Positions 40,581 through 48,808 are shown, counted from the first letter of the stretch. The stretch: DNA of 64,000 bases from Longimicrobium sp. (GCF_036388275.1 NZ_DASVSF010000022.1:98331-162330); one strand, 5' to 3'. The notes: a model not told the origin generated them from the letters alone. Program-made: numbers and translations.

Positions 40581-41276
40581 TCACCACTTCCCCTCCACGC
40601 GCTTCATCAGCCCGGCCAGGCGCTGCTCCACGTCCAGCATGATCGTCTGGATGTCGGCCTCGCTCGCCTGGCGCGGAACGTAGACGGGTTCGCCGTAGGA
40701 AATGCGCAGTGTCGCGAAGGGCTGGGGAATCAGGAAGCGGTCCCATCCGCCGAAGTACCACGCGCGGCTGGCCCCGGACACTACAGGAATGATCGGGGCG
40801 CCGGTGCGCTGCGCGATGATGACCGGCCCGGGCTTCATCTTTTCCCGCGGGCCACGCGGGCCGTCGGGCGTGATGGCGAGCGAGCGGCCCTGCTTTACGT
40901 GGCGGATCAGCTCACGGAGCGCTTCCAGGCCGCCGCGGCTGGTGGAGCCGCGGACGGCGGTGTAGCCCCAGCGCCGGACGGCCCGGGTGATGTACTCGCC
41001 GTCCCGGTGCAGGCTGACGAGCGTAACCACGCCCTGGTGGCGGTGATGGTAGGTGCACGGCAGCAGCCGCCCGTGCCAGAGGGTGAAGATGACGGGCTTT
41101 CCCGCGTCCCAGAACGGCCGGAAGTTCTCCTCGCCCTCGGTACGGTACCGGCACGACGCCATCAGCGCATCCAGCCCCGCGCCGCCAGCGGCCGCCAGCG
41201 CCGATTGGTGCCACGGCAGCCGGGTCGTCATCTCGGACGGGATCTCCGCGCGTCCGCCGCCCTCGTCCGAAGTCAT
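40581..41276 (-). CDS. DUF374 lysophospholipid/lipid A acyltransferase
   Basis: A 231-residue acyltransferase of the DUF374 type. Marks: KPVIFTLWHGRLLPCTYHHR (about residues 43-62), with the HGR motif replacing the classic HxxxxD; AVRGSTSRGGLEALREL; and ITPDGPRGPREKMKPGPVIIAQ (about 123-144), the conserved PDGPRGP motif. DUF374 includes LpxJ, a lipid A secondary acyltransferase known from Campylobacter. Its place between lpxB and lpxK supports a late acylation step on the lipid A precursor; the acyl donor is unknown. ATG 41276 follows a GAGG. The first 20 residues are polar, without a clear signal. Confidence 0.82.
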   Translation of the reverse strand: MTSDEGGGRAEIPSEMTTRLPWHQSALAAAGGAGLDALMASCRYRTEGEENFRPFWDAGKPVIFTLWHGRLLPCTYHHRHQGVVTLVSLHRDGEYITRAVRRWGYTAVRGSTSRGGLEALRELIRHVKQGRSLAITPDGPRGPREKMKPGPVIIAQRTGAPIIPVVSGASRAWYFGGWDRFLIPQPFATLRISYGEPVYVPRQASEADIQTIMLDVEQRLAGLMKRVEGKW

Positions 41277-41306
41277 CGCGCCTCGTCCTGATTCGGTCCG
41301 CCGCAC

Positions 41307-41388
41307 GGGCGAATGAATTCGCTGCAACAACCACACGATGTCCACCTTCGTGGACTGGCCTACTGTCGCTCACGATCACATCGTGTGG
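41307..41388 (-). repeat. repeat module folding as a hairpin between lpxB and the acyltransferase
   Basis: On the minus strand CAGTCCACGAAGGTGGAC followed by GCAGCGAATTCATTCGCCC matches the repeat modules at 48002 and 48217. CCACACGATGT (41331-41341) pairs with ACATCGTGTGG (41378-41388), enclosing a TCCAC/GTGGA inner hairpin. TTGTTGC follows on the minus strand, so it may also act as the lpxB terminator. Confidence 0.6.
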
Positions 41389-41446
41389 CGCGCCCGGGCA
41401 TCCGGCAGGCGACCACGCGTGCTGTTGAAGCCCTGAACGGGACGCG

Positions 41447-42703
41447 TCAGCGGCCGGTCTTAGGGCTTACCGCTGTTCCAGCCGCGGACTCATCCGCCCC
41501 TGGCTGGCCGCCCAGCAACCCCGCCGCCAACTCCGCCACGCGCCGCGACGCCCCGGGTCCGCCCAGCCGAGCCCGCACCCGCGCGAACCCGTCGATCATC
41601 CGCCGTCTCTCCTCCGACCGCTCGTCCAGCAGCGGGAGGATGGCGTCCGCGAGCGCGCGCGGCGTGGCGGCATCCTGCACGAACTCCGGTGCCACGCGGT
41701 CCTCCGCGATCAGGTTGGCCAGGGCGATGTGCGGTACCTTGACGACCCGCTTCGCGAGCGCGTAGCTGGCCGCGTTCATCCGGTAAACGACCACCAGCGG
41801 CGTCAGCGCCAGCGCCGCCTCCAGCGTCGTGGTTCCCGACTTGGCGATCACCGCCGTCGCATACTGCAGCAGCCCGCCCGCGCTCTCCACCAGCGGCCAA
41901 CGGGCTCCCGCGTACACGGACCGGTCGATCCCCCCCGGAACGCCGATTACGGGCTGCGCGTCCGGCCGCCGAGCCACCACCAGCTCCGCCGCGGCCGAGA
42001 ACAGCTCCAGGTGCCGGCCGACCTCCTGCGCGCGCGACCCCGGGAACAGCGCCAGGATCGGCCGCTCGGGGTCCAAGCCGACCGATCGCGCCCACTCGGC
42101 ACGCGGAAGCTCGGGATGGGCGCGGTCCAGCAGCGGGTGGCCGACGAAGCGCGCGTTCACCCCGCCCTTCCGCAGGAAATCCTCTTCGAACGGCAGGACG
42201 ACGGCCACCTCGTTCGCGTCGCGCGCCAGGTCGCGCACCCGGCTCTTGTGCCAGGCCCACACCTGCGGCGCGATGTAGTACAGCACGGGAATGCCCCGCT
42301 CGCGGGCGTGGCGGGCCAGGCGCAGGTTGAAGCCGGGGTAGTCAATGGGGATGACCAGGTCCACGCCCTCGGCCGCCAGGGCGGCGAACACGCGCTTGCG
42401 CAGCTCGATGAAGAACGGCAGGTGGCGCAGCACCTCCACGAAGCCCATCACCGCCAGCTCGTTCAGCCCGGCCAGCAGGGGCACACCCTCCGCCTGCATG
42501 CGCGCGCCGCCCATCCCCACCAGCCGCGCATCGGGAAAGCGCTCGCGCAGTGCCCGCGCGAGCGCCGCGCCGTGCAGGTCGCCCGATTCTTCGCCGGCGG
42601 AGATGAAGATGGTGGGCGGGGACGACGGGTCCCGCGGAGGGCGGGCGGGCTCAGCCACGGCGCGGGGAGCGGGAAAGGGATCGGGGCACGGAAGGGGGGT
42701 CAC
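41447..42703 (-). CDS. lpxB: lipid-A-disaccharide synthase LpxB
   Basis: A 418-residue GT19 glycosyltransferase that joins 2,3-diacyl-GlcN-1-P and UDP-2,3-diacyl-GlcN into the lipid A disaccharide. Marks: TIFISAGEESGDLHGAAL (about residues 29-46), VGMGGARMQAEGV, DLVIPIDYPGFNLRLAR, LYYIAPQVWAWHKSR, FVGHPLLD, LFPGSRAQEV and IAKSGTTTLEAAL, all typical of LpxB. The N-terminal 25 residues are a Pro-rich extension. The C-terminal 30 residues are Gly/Ala-rich and poorly conserved. GTG 42703 overlaps the Gfo/Idh stop (GTGA). A repeat-containing gap of 170 bases follows. Confidence 0.95.
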   Translation of the reverse strand: MTPLPCPDPFPAPRAVAEPARPPRDPSSPPTIFISAGEESGDLHGAALARALRERFPDARLVGMGGARMQAEGVPLLAGLNELAVMGFVEVLRHLPFFIELRKRVFAALAAEGVDLVIPIDYPGFNLRLARHARERGIPVLYYIAPQVWAWHKSRVRDLARDANEVAVVLPFEEDFLRKGGVNARFVGHPLLDRAHPELPRAEWARSVGLDPERPILALFPGSRAQEVGRHLELFSAAAELVVARRPDAQPVIGVPGGIDRSVYAGARWPLVESAGGLLQYATAVIAKSGTTTLEAALALTPLVVVYRMNAASYALAKRVVKVPHIALANLIAEDRVAPEFVQDAATPRALADAILPLLDERSEERRRMIDGFARVRARLGGPGASRRVAELAAGLLGGQPGADESAAGTAVSPKTGR

Positions 42704-43686
42704 GCCCGCGCGGCCAGCCCCGCGGCCGCGTGCTGCTCGATGCGCTCCATGATGCGAAGCGCCACCGCCAGCGCGTCGCGCCCCGCCTCGCCGCTCACCA
42801 CCAGCGGCCCCTCGCCGCGCACGGCCTTGATCCACGCCTCCAGCTCCGCGCGCAGCGGCTCGGCGCCGTCGCCCTTCAGCTCCACGCGCTCCACCACGCC
42901 CAGCAGCGCGGCCATCCCCAGTTCGCTCCCCTCGGGCAGGCGCGCGCCGGGCTTCAGCCGCAGGAACTCGCCCGTGCCCGCCGCCAGGTCCAGCGAGATG
43001 TAGCCGGACTGCTGGAAGAAGCGGACCTTGCGCATCTTCTCGAACGAGACGCGGCTGGCGGTGATGTTGGCCACCGCGCCGTTCTCGAAGTTGATGCGCG
43101 CGTTTGCGATGTCGGCGCTCGGCGTTAGCACGGGCACGCCGATGGCGTCCAGCGACTCCACGCCGCGTCCCACGAGGCCCAGCACCAGGTCGATGTCGTG
43201 GATCATCAGGTCCAGCACCACGGCCACGTCCGTTCCGCGCGGGTTGAACGGGGCCAGCCGGTGGCTTTCCACGAACCGGGGATCTTCCAGGTACGGCTCG
43301 CAGGCCCGCAGCGCGCCGTTGAAGCGCTCCACGTGCCCGGTCTGCACCGTCAATCCCTTCGCCACCGCCGTGGAGACGATGGCGTTCGCCTCTTCCAGCG
43401 TGTGGGCGATGGGCTTCTCGATCAGCAGGTGAACGCCCGCGTCCAGGGCGGCGAGCGCCACCTCGGCGTGCGCCGTGGTGGGAACGGCGATCACCGCCGC
43501 GTCCACCGAATCCAGCAGCTCGTCGCGGCTGCGGAAGGCGCGGACGCCCAGCTCCTGCGCCACGTGGGCCAGGCGCGCGGGATCGTCGTCCCACACCCCC
43601 GCCATCTCCGCGCCCCAGACGTCGCGAAGGATGCGCGCGTGGTGAAAGCCCAGGCTGCCGACGCCCAGGACACCGGCACGCGTCAC
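42700..43686 (-). CDS. Gfo/Idh/MocA oxidoreductase, GnnA candidate
   Basis: A 328-residue NAD(P)-dependent sugar oxidoreductase. Rossmann start: RAGVLGVGSLGFHHARIL (residues 3-20). The conserved EKPIAHTLEEA motif (about 90-100, catalytic Lys) and VDLMIHDIDLVLG-type DLMIHDIDLVL (His/Asp) follow. It lies inside the lipid A operon between lpxA and lpxB, with four-base overlaps on both sides. GnnA, of this family, oxidises UDP-GlcNAc at C3 so that GnnB can aminate it, giving lipid A with GlcN3N and amide-linked acyl chains. A GnnB aminotransferase is not in the window, so a GnnA role is only a hypothesis. Confidence 0.85.
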   Translation of the reverse strand: MTRAGVLGVGSLGFHHARILRDVWGAEMAGVWDDDPARLAHVAQELGVRAFRSRDELLDSVDAAVIAVPTTAHAEVALAALDAGVHLLIEKPIAHTLEEANAIVSTAVAKGLTVQTGHVERFNGALRACEPYLEDPRFVESHRLAPFNPRGTDVAVVLDLMIHDIDLVLGLVGRGVESLDAIGVPVLTPSADIANARINFENGAVANITASRVSFEKMRKVRFFQQSGYISLDLAAGTGEFLRLKPGARLPEGSELGMAALLGVVERVELKGDGAEPLRAELEAWIKAVRGEGPLVVSGEAGRDALAVALRIMERIEQHAAAGLAARA

Positions 43687-44471
43687 GACGACACCCCGCG
43701 CCCGGTGCCCTCGAAGAAGGAAAGGAACTCCTCCACCTCCGGGAGCGCCCGCAGCTCTTCACGGGCGCGGGCCAGCGCCTGCGTGATGTTGTGCTGCGAG
43801 GCGAAGAACAGGCGGTAGGCGCGCTTCAGCTCGCGCCGCACCTCTTCGCTGAATCCGCGGCGCTGCAGCCCCACCGAGTTCAGCCCGTACAGTTCCAGGG
43901 GGATTCCCGCCGCGCGGACGAACGGGGGGATATCCTTGGAGATGCGCGACTGGCCGCCGACGAACGCGTGCGCGCCGATGCGGACGAACTGGTGGATGGG
44001 CGTCATGCCGCCCACGATGGCCCAGTCGCCGATGGACACGTGCCCAGCCATGTTCACGGCGTTGGAAAGGATCACGTGGTCGCCGATCTGGCAGTCGTGG
44101 GCCACGTGCACGTAGCTCATCAGCATGCACTCGCTGCCCACGGACGTATATCCAAGGGCGGACGTGCCGCGGTTGAGGGTGGCGTACTCGCGGATCACCG
44201 TGCGGTCGCCCACGCGCAGCTCGGTCGGCTCGCCGTGGTACTTCAGATCCTGCGGGTCCGTCCCCAGCACGGCCCCATGGCTGATGCGGCAGTCCTCGCC
44301 CACCACGGTGTCGCGCTCGATCAGCACGTGGCTGGCCAGCTCGGTGCGCGCCCCGATGCGCACGTTGGGCCCCACGATGCTGTACGGCCCTACGACCACG
44401 CCCTCGGCCAGCTCGGCCGACTCGTCGATCAGCGCCGTGGGGTGCACTCTCGGCTCGATGATGGTTTCCAT
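43683..44471 (-). CDS. lpxA: UDP-N-acetylglucosamine acyltransferase LpxA
   Basis: A 262-residue left-handed beta-helix enzyme, the first step of lipid A synthesis. Hexapeptide repeats (I/V-G-x-x-x-x) run from VHPTALIDESAELAEGVVVG to about residue 190. The catalytic His is in YVHVAHDCQIGDH (about residue 120-132). GTDPQDLKYHGEPTEL (about 70-85), GLNSVGLQRRGFS and the C-terminal helical domain are typical. ATG 44471 is 11 bases after the lpxC-fabZ stop. The TGA overlaps the GTG of the Gfo/Idh gene. Acyl-chain length is not readable. Confidence 0.95.
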   Translation of the reverse strand: METIIEPRVHPTALIDESAELAEGVVVGPYSIVGPNVRIGARTELASHVLIERDTVVGEDCRISHGAVLGTDPQDLKYHGEPTELRVGDRTVIREYATLNRGTSALGYTSVGSECMLMSYVHVAHDCQIGDHVILSNAVNMAGHVSIGDWAIVGGMTPIHQFVRIGAHAFVGGQSRISKDIPPFVRAAGIPLELYGLNSVGLQRRGFSEEVRRELKRAYRLFFASQHNITQALARAREELRALPEVEEFLSFFEGTGRGVSS

Positions 44472-44482
44472 CGCCCCGGGCC

Positions 44483-45778
44483 TCAGCGGTCCACCACGCG
44501 CGCCATCATCTCCGCCTCGGCCACCACCTGGCCGTCGACGGTGCCCACGCCCCTCATCTTGCAGGTGGCGCCGCGGATCTGCATCACCTCCACCTCGAAG
44601 CGGATCTGGTCGCCTGGGGTGACCGGGCGGCGCCACTTCACGTTGTCGCACGACATGAAGTAGACGATCTTCTCCGCCAGGTTCTCCATCGTTTCCAGCA
44701 CCAGAAGCCCGCCCACCTGCGCCATCGCCTCCACGATCAGCACCCCGGGCATCACCGGACGGCCGGGAAAGTGGCCCTGGAAGAACGGCTCGTTGATGGT
44801 GACGTTCTTCAATCCCACGATGCGCTTCCTCTCCTCGAACTCCACCACCCGGTCCACCAGCAGGAACGGGTAGCGGTGAGGCAGGTAGTGCATGATCTGC
44901 TCGATGCTCAAAATGGGCCGGGCGAGCGCCTTCTTCTCCGCCCGCGCCACCAGTTCCTTCGCCAGGGCCACGTTGCCCGCGTGCCCCGGCCGCTCGGCGA
45001 TCACGTGCGCCCGAAGCCGCGCCCCCACGAGGGCAAGGTCGCCCACGATGTCCAGCGCCTTGTGGCGCACGAACTCGTCGGGAAAGCGCAGCTCGGCACC
45101 GTCCAGCACCCCGTCGTCCGAGAGCACCACCGCGTTGTCGAGCGAGCCGCCCATCGCCAGGCCGCGGCCGCGCATGGCCTCCACGTCCCGCGCGAAGCAG
45201 AAGGTGCGCGCCGGCAGCACGTCGGCGGCGAAGCGCTCGGCGTCCACCCGGTAGCTGCCGAACTGGCGCTGCACGAGGGGATGGTCGAACTCGATGGTCA
45301 CCGACACGCGGTGGTCGCCCGAGGGCGCGACGACGTACTCCGAGCCGCCCTTGGGCGCCAGGGAAAAGGCCGACTCCACCGCCAGGAACTTCGCCGGCGC
45401 ATCCTGCTCCTCGCGTCCGCACTCCGCCAGCATGCGGTGAAACTCCAGCGCGCTGCCGTCCGCCGCCGGCGTTTCCACCGCATCCAGCTCCACGTAGGCG
45501 TTGTCGATCTCGTTCACCACGAGCGCCGCCAGCAGGTGCTCCACCGTGTGCACCTTGGCCTCGCCCTGGCCGATGGAGGTGCCCAGGTCGGTGCCTACCA
45601 CGTGCGAGACGTGGGCGGGAATCTCCGGCGAGCCGTCCAGGTCGGTGCGGCGGAAGACGATCCCGGTGTTGACGGGCGCGGGAAGGATGCGCATCCGCAC
45701 CTCCGCCCCGGTGTGAAGCCCCACGCCGCGCATGTCTCCGGCACGGGCAAGGGTGTTCTGGCGTGGCGTCGTCGGCAT
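44483..45778 (-). CDS. lpxC-fabZ: bifunctional UDP-3-O-acyl-GlcNAc deacetylase / 3-hydroxyacyl-ACP dehydratase
   Basis: A 431-residue fusion. Residues 1-285 are LpxC, the zinc deacetylase that commits to lipid A: zinc ligands His77, His239 and Asp243 (HTVEHLLAAL, HKALDIVGDLAL), catalytic Glu80, and His266 in GHAGN. Residues about 290-431 are FabZ, the hot-dog dehydratase of fatty-acid elongation: HRYPFLLVDRV, GHFPGRPVMPGVLIVEAMAQ with His336 and Glu350. The same fusion is known in Bacteroidetes and related groups. It links lipid A commitment and acyl-chain supply, which compete for 3-hydroxyacyl-ACP. ATG 45778. lpxA follows after 11 bases. Confidence 0.96.
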   Translation of the reverse strand: MPTTPRQNTLARAGDMRGVGLHTGAEVRMRILPAPVNTGIVFRRTDLDGSPEIPAHVSHVVGTDLGTSIGQGEAKVHTVEHLLAALVVNEIDNAYVELDAVETPAADGSALEFHRMLAECGREEQDAPAKFLAVESAFSLAPKGGSEYVVAPSGDHRVSVTIEFDHPLVQRQFGSYRVDAERFAADVLPARTFCFARDVEAMRGRGLAMGGSLDNAVVLSDDGVLDGAELRFPDEFVRHKALDIVGDLALVGARLRAHVIAERPGHAGNVALAKELVARAEKKALARPILSIEQIMHYLPHRYPFLLVDRVVEFEERKRIVGLKNVTINEPFFQGHFPGRPVMPGVLIVEAMAQVGGLLVLETMENLAEKIVYFMSCDNVKWRRPVTPGDQIRFEVEVMQIRGATCKMRGVGTVDGQVVAEAEMMARVVDR

Positions 45779-45821
45779 GGATCCAGTGTCGGCGTTCGGC
45801 CGTGGTGGTGTAGAAATGACA

Positions 45822-45850
45822 GCGGGGACGCTCCCAAGAAGCGGCCCCGC
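45822..45850 (-). terminator. hairpin between lpxD and lpxC-fabZ
   Basis: GCGGGG/CCCCGC arms with inner CGCT/AGCG pairing. On the minus strand TGTCATTTC follows. It lies in the 127-base gap within the otherwise tight lpx operon and could be an attenuator or processing site. A TAGAAT hexamer at 45852-45857 (minus) hints at an internal promoter. Confidence 0.35.
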
Positions 45851-45905
45851 AATATTCTACCCAACGTGCACCCGCGCCGCCACTGCCGGGCGGCCCGTCC
45901 GTGGC

Positions 45906-46970
45906 TCAATCGGCGCTTTGGCCCCCCTCCCGCGCCCCCGCGCCGCCCCGCCCGAACACCGCAGCCTCCAGCGCCTTGAGCCGTTCCACGACCTTCGGCA
46001 GGCCGAACACCGAGGCCTGGGCGCGCATGGACTCGCGGTGCGGGCGCGCGGGATTGCCGGAGACGGTGAGCCCGGGGGCGATGTCGGTCGTCACCCCCGA
46101 CCGGCCGCCGACCCGCGCCCCCGCGCCGATGCTGACGTGAGGATTGGTGCCGACCTGCCCGCCCAGCACGGCGCCGTCGCCCACGACCGTGCTCCCCGAG
46201 ATCCCGACCTGCGCCACCAGCAGCACGTGCCGTCCGATCTGCACGTTGTGGCCGATCTGCACCAGGTTGTCGATCTTGGTGCCGCTGCCGATCGTCGTAT
46301 CGCCGATGGAGCCGCGGTCGATCGTCGTGTTGGCGCCCACCTCCACGTCGTCGCCGATGACGCACACCCCCGCATGGGGCACCTTCTGGTGTCCCCCGTC
46401 GAAGAACACGAAGCGGAAGCCGTCGGAGCCCAGGCGCGCGCCGCTGTGGATGGTGCAGCGCTGGCCCACCCGCGTGCCGGCGAAGAGCGTGGCGTGCGGG
46501 TGGATGATGGAGCCCGCGCCCACCGCGCACCCGTCGCCCAGCACCGCGTGCGCGCCGATGCGCACGCCGTCGCCCAGGCGCACGCCGGCGCCAAGCACCG
46601 CGTAGGCCTCGATCCTCACCTCCGCCCCGATCTCCGCCCCCTCGCCGATGATGGCGGTGGGATGGATGCCCGGGGGCTCGGGCGCGGTGGGATACAGCAG
46701 CGGAAGGATGCGGGCGAGCGCCACGTACGGATCGTCCACGCGGACGAGCGTGACGTTCTCCGGCGGGTCCACGTTCAGCGAGCGCGGCACCAGGACGGCG
46801 CCCGCCCCGGTGGAGGCCAGCTGCGGGAGGTAGCGCCCGCCGGACAGGAACGACAGGTCGCCCGGCCCGGCGCCGTCCAGTGGGGCGGCGCCGCGGATCA
46901 CCCGGTGGGGTTCGCCCGCCAGCTCGCCGCCCACGTGCTGGGCGATCTCCGCGATCGAAAGCTCGGCCAT
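45906..46970 (-). CDS. lpxD: UDP-3-O-acylglucosamine N-acyltransferase LpxD
   Basis: A 354-residue enzyme, the third step of lipid A synthesis. The N-terminal uridine-binding domain is present (AELSIAEIAQHVGGELAG, GPGDLSFLSGGRYLPQLAST, AGAVLVPRSL; about residues 1-95). The left-handed beta-helix runs about 100-315 with hexapeptides. The catalytic His is in KIDNLVQIGHNVQIGRH (about residue 240), and the family segment GSDGFRFVFFDGGHQKVPHAG is present. The C-terminal helix drives trimerisation. ATG 46970. It is preceded, with a 7-base gap, by a second LpxD-like gene that lacks the N-terminal domain. Confidence 0.95.
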   Translation of the reverse strand: MAELSIAEIAQHVGGELAGEPHRVIRGAAPLDGAGPGDLSFLSGGRYLPQLASTGAGAVLVPRSLNVDPPENVTLVRVDDPYVALARILPLLYPTAPEPPGIHPTAIIGEGAEIGAEVRIEAYAVLGAGVRLGDGVRIGAHAVLGDGCAVGAGSIIHPHATLFAGTRVGQRCTIHSGARLGSDGFRFVFFDGGHQKVPHAGVCVIGDDVEVGANTTIDRGSIGDTTIGSGTKIDNLVQIGHNVQIGRHVLLVAQVGISGSTVVGDGAVLGGQVGTNPHVSIGAGARVGGRSGVTTDIAPGLTVSGNPARPHRESMRAQASVFGLPKVVERLKALEAAVFGRGGAGAREGGQSAD

Positions 46971-46977
46971 CGATATC

Positions 46978-47748
46978 TCAGGAAGTCGGTTCGGCGCGGC
47001 CGCGCACCGTGCGCTCCAGCGCCTCCAGCCGCTTGATCAGCCGGGGGAGCACGCGGGTCAGGCGCTCGGCGCGGCGGGTCTCGGCGACGGGGCGCGCGGG
47101 GGTGCCGGAGACGGACTCGCCCGGGGCCACGTCGCCCGTCACGCCGCCCCAGCGCGCCACCCGGGCCCCTTCCCCCACCGTCAGGTGCCCCATGATGGCT
47201 ACCTGCCCGCCGACGGTGACGCGCGCGTCGATGGTGGCGCTGCCGGCCACCCCCGTCATGCCGTCGAGCGAAACGCCGTCGCCGATGCGGGCGTTGTGGC
47301 CGATGTGAACAAGGTCGGCGATGCTGCAGTCCGCACCGATCAGGGTGTCGCCCACGGAGCCGCGGTCGATGGTCACGTTGGCGCCGATGACCGTCCGCGC
47401 GCCGATGCGCACGCCGCCCACCTGGGGGATCTTCCGATGCCCTGCCCCGTCCCACGCGAACCCGAAGCCGTCCGGCCCAATACGCGAGCCGCTGCCGACG
47501 ATCACGCCCTCGCCCATCTCCACGCCATCGTACAGGGTGGCGTGCGGTGCGAGGACGGCCCCCGCGCCAATCCGGCACCCGCGCCCAATCACCACGTGCG
47601 GGCCGATCCGCGCGCCCGCGCCCACCGTGGTCCCCGCGCCCACGACGGCGCACGCACCGACGCTCGCGCTCGGCGCGACGGCCGCCGTCGCGTCGATCAC
47701 GGCCGTGGGATGGGCAACGGGCAGGGTTTCCGCACGGGGATTCGTCAC
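46978..47748 (-). CDS. LpxD-like acyltransferase lacking the N-terminal domain
   Basis: A 256-residue paralogue of LpxD that begins directly in the beta-helix (VAHPTAVIDATAAVAPSASVG). The catalytic-type His in ADLVHIGHNARIGDG is kept, as are GPDGFGFAWDGAGHRKIPQVGG, the NVTIDRGSVGDTLIG segment and the C-terminal helix with RLIKRLEALERTV. The uridine-binding domain is absent, and no start upstream of GTG 47748 would restore it: the DNA there is repeat. It may act on a different nucleotide sugar or pair with LpxD in mixed trimers. It is the first gene of the lpx operon, 7 bases before lpxD. Confidence 0.8.
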   Translation of the reverse strand: MTNPRAETLPVAHPTAVIDATAAVAPSASVGACAVVGAGTTVGAGARIGPHVVIGRGCRIGAGAVLAPHATLYDGVEMGEGVIVGSGSRIGPDGFGFAWDGAGHRKIPQVGGVRIGARTVIGANVTIDRGSVGDTLIGADCSIADLVHIGHNARIGDGVSLDGMTGVAGSATIDARVTVGGQVAIMGHLTVGEGARVARWGGVTGDVAPGESVSGTPARPVAETRRAERLTRVLPRLIKRLEALERTVRGRAEPTS

Positions 47749-47799
47749 ACCCGGCCCCGGACCATCGATCGCTCGTGGCTCCACTTCGATCCCGATTCG

Positions 47800-48465
47800 A
47801 GAAGCATTTGTACGTGCCGCGGCGCCCCCCTCTCCCGGCCTCTCCCCCGTAAACTGCACGGGGGAGATGAGAACACACGGATGGACTGGCTGCTGGTGAA
47901 TGCCTTGGGAGCCCCCTCCCCCCGGCCCCCTTCCCCCGCTGCGCAGGGGAGGGGGAGACCTGAATCGCGCTTCGGCTGGCCTGGCGCACTCGACCACGCG
48001 AGCAGTCCGCGAAGGCGGACTTTGGGCCGTCGTTGCCGCGAATTCATTCGCCCCAGCAGAGCCGAGGCCTCGCTGCCGAACCCTGAGAACCTCGGTCGCG
48101 CTTCGACGGCTCCGGCGCAGTCCCCGGCTGCCCTCACCCCCGACCCCTCTCCCGCAAGCGGGAGAGGGGAGAATTCGCTTGCGCGTGGGCTGGCCAGGCG
48201 CACTCGAACAGCGGGAGCAGTCCGCGAAGGCGGACTTCGGGCCGTCGTTGCCGCGAATTCATTCGCCCCAGCAGAGCCGAGGCCTCGCTGACGACGCTGA
48301 GATCCTCGGTCGCGCTTCGACGGCTCCGGCGCAGTCCCCGGCTGCCCTCACCCCCGGCCCCTCTCCCGCAAGCGGGAGAGGGGGAGGGGGAGAATTCGAT
48401 CGCGCTCCCGCTGGCCCCGCGCACTCGACTGTGCCTGCAGTCCGCGAAGGCGGACTTTGTGATGT
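47800..48465 (+). repeat. tandem array of 215-220 bp intergenic repeat units upstream of the lpx operon
   Basis: Three units begin GCAGTCCGCGAAGGCGGACT at 48002, 48217 and 48437 (the last partial). The first two share GCGAATTCATTCGCCCC, CAGAGCCGAGGCCTCGCTG, TCGGTCGCGCTTCGACGG and a CCCTCTCCCGC/GCGGGAGAGG hairpin. Earlier hairpins lie at 47835-47866 and 47930-47956. The GCGAATTCATTCGC core is itself nearly palindromic. No gene is seen; the region must also contain the lpx operon promoter. Confidence 0.75.
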
Positions 48466-48526
48466 TCCAGACGCGGTTTCAACCGCCGGGAGCAGGCCTG
48501 GCCGGACGCTCCCCGCTTGCGCGCAC

Positions 48527-48738
48527 CCCAACCCCGAAGTGTACCCCCTCTCCCACGCTGTTTGTGGGAGAGGGTCGCACGCGTGTCAGCGCGGCGGGGT
48601 GAGGGCCCCACGGCAGCCGAGGCCTCGGCTGCCGTGACCACTGCCGCGCCCAGGCTTGTACGTGCCCCCGGCTAGATCCTTCGCCCCGCGTGGTATGTGC
48701 CGCGTGCCAGTGCGGCGCGCCTGGGCCTCAGGATGACA
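48527..48738 (+). repeat. composite intergenic repeat, copy 2
   Basis: Positions 48536-48636 are identical over 101 bases to 29922-30022, including the CCCTCTCCCAC/GTGGGAGAGGG hairpin and the GCAGCCGAGG/CCTCGGCTGC palindrome. The right part ends GCCTCAGGATGACA like copy 1. It continues directly from the tandem array. Confidence 0.8.
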
Positions 48739-48760
48739 CGCCTCGGCGCCCCCCCGCGGT

Positions 48761-48792
48761 CGCACTTTCGCACTTTCGCACTTTCGCACTTC
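48761..48792. repeat. four tandem 8-bp units
   Basis: CGCACTTT is repeated three times and followed by CGCACTTC, without gaps. It is a short microsatellite-like run. Confidence 0.75.
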
Positions 48793-48808
48793 CGTGCCCA
48801 AACGAAAA

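Noticed and set aside
41490..42260. Minus-strand frame within lpxB
   Set aside because: It is an alternative reading frame of lpxB with Arg/Gly-rich content and no homology signs.
47749..47997. Upstream extension of the LpxD-like gene into the repeats
   Set aside because: The added residues are Pro/Gly/Arg-rich translation of the hairpin repeats and do not resemble the LpxD uridine-binding domain.
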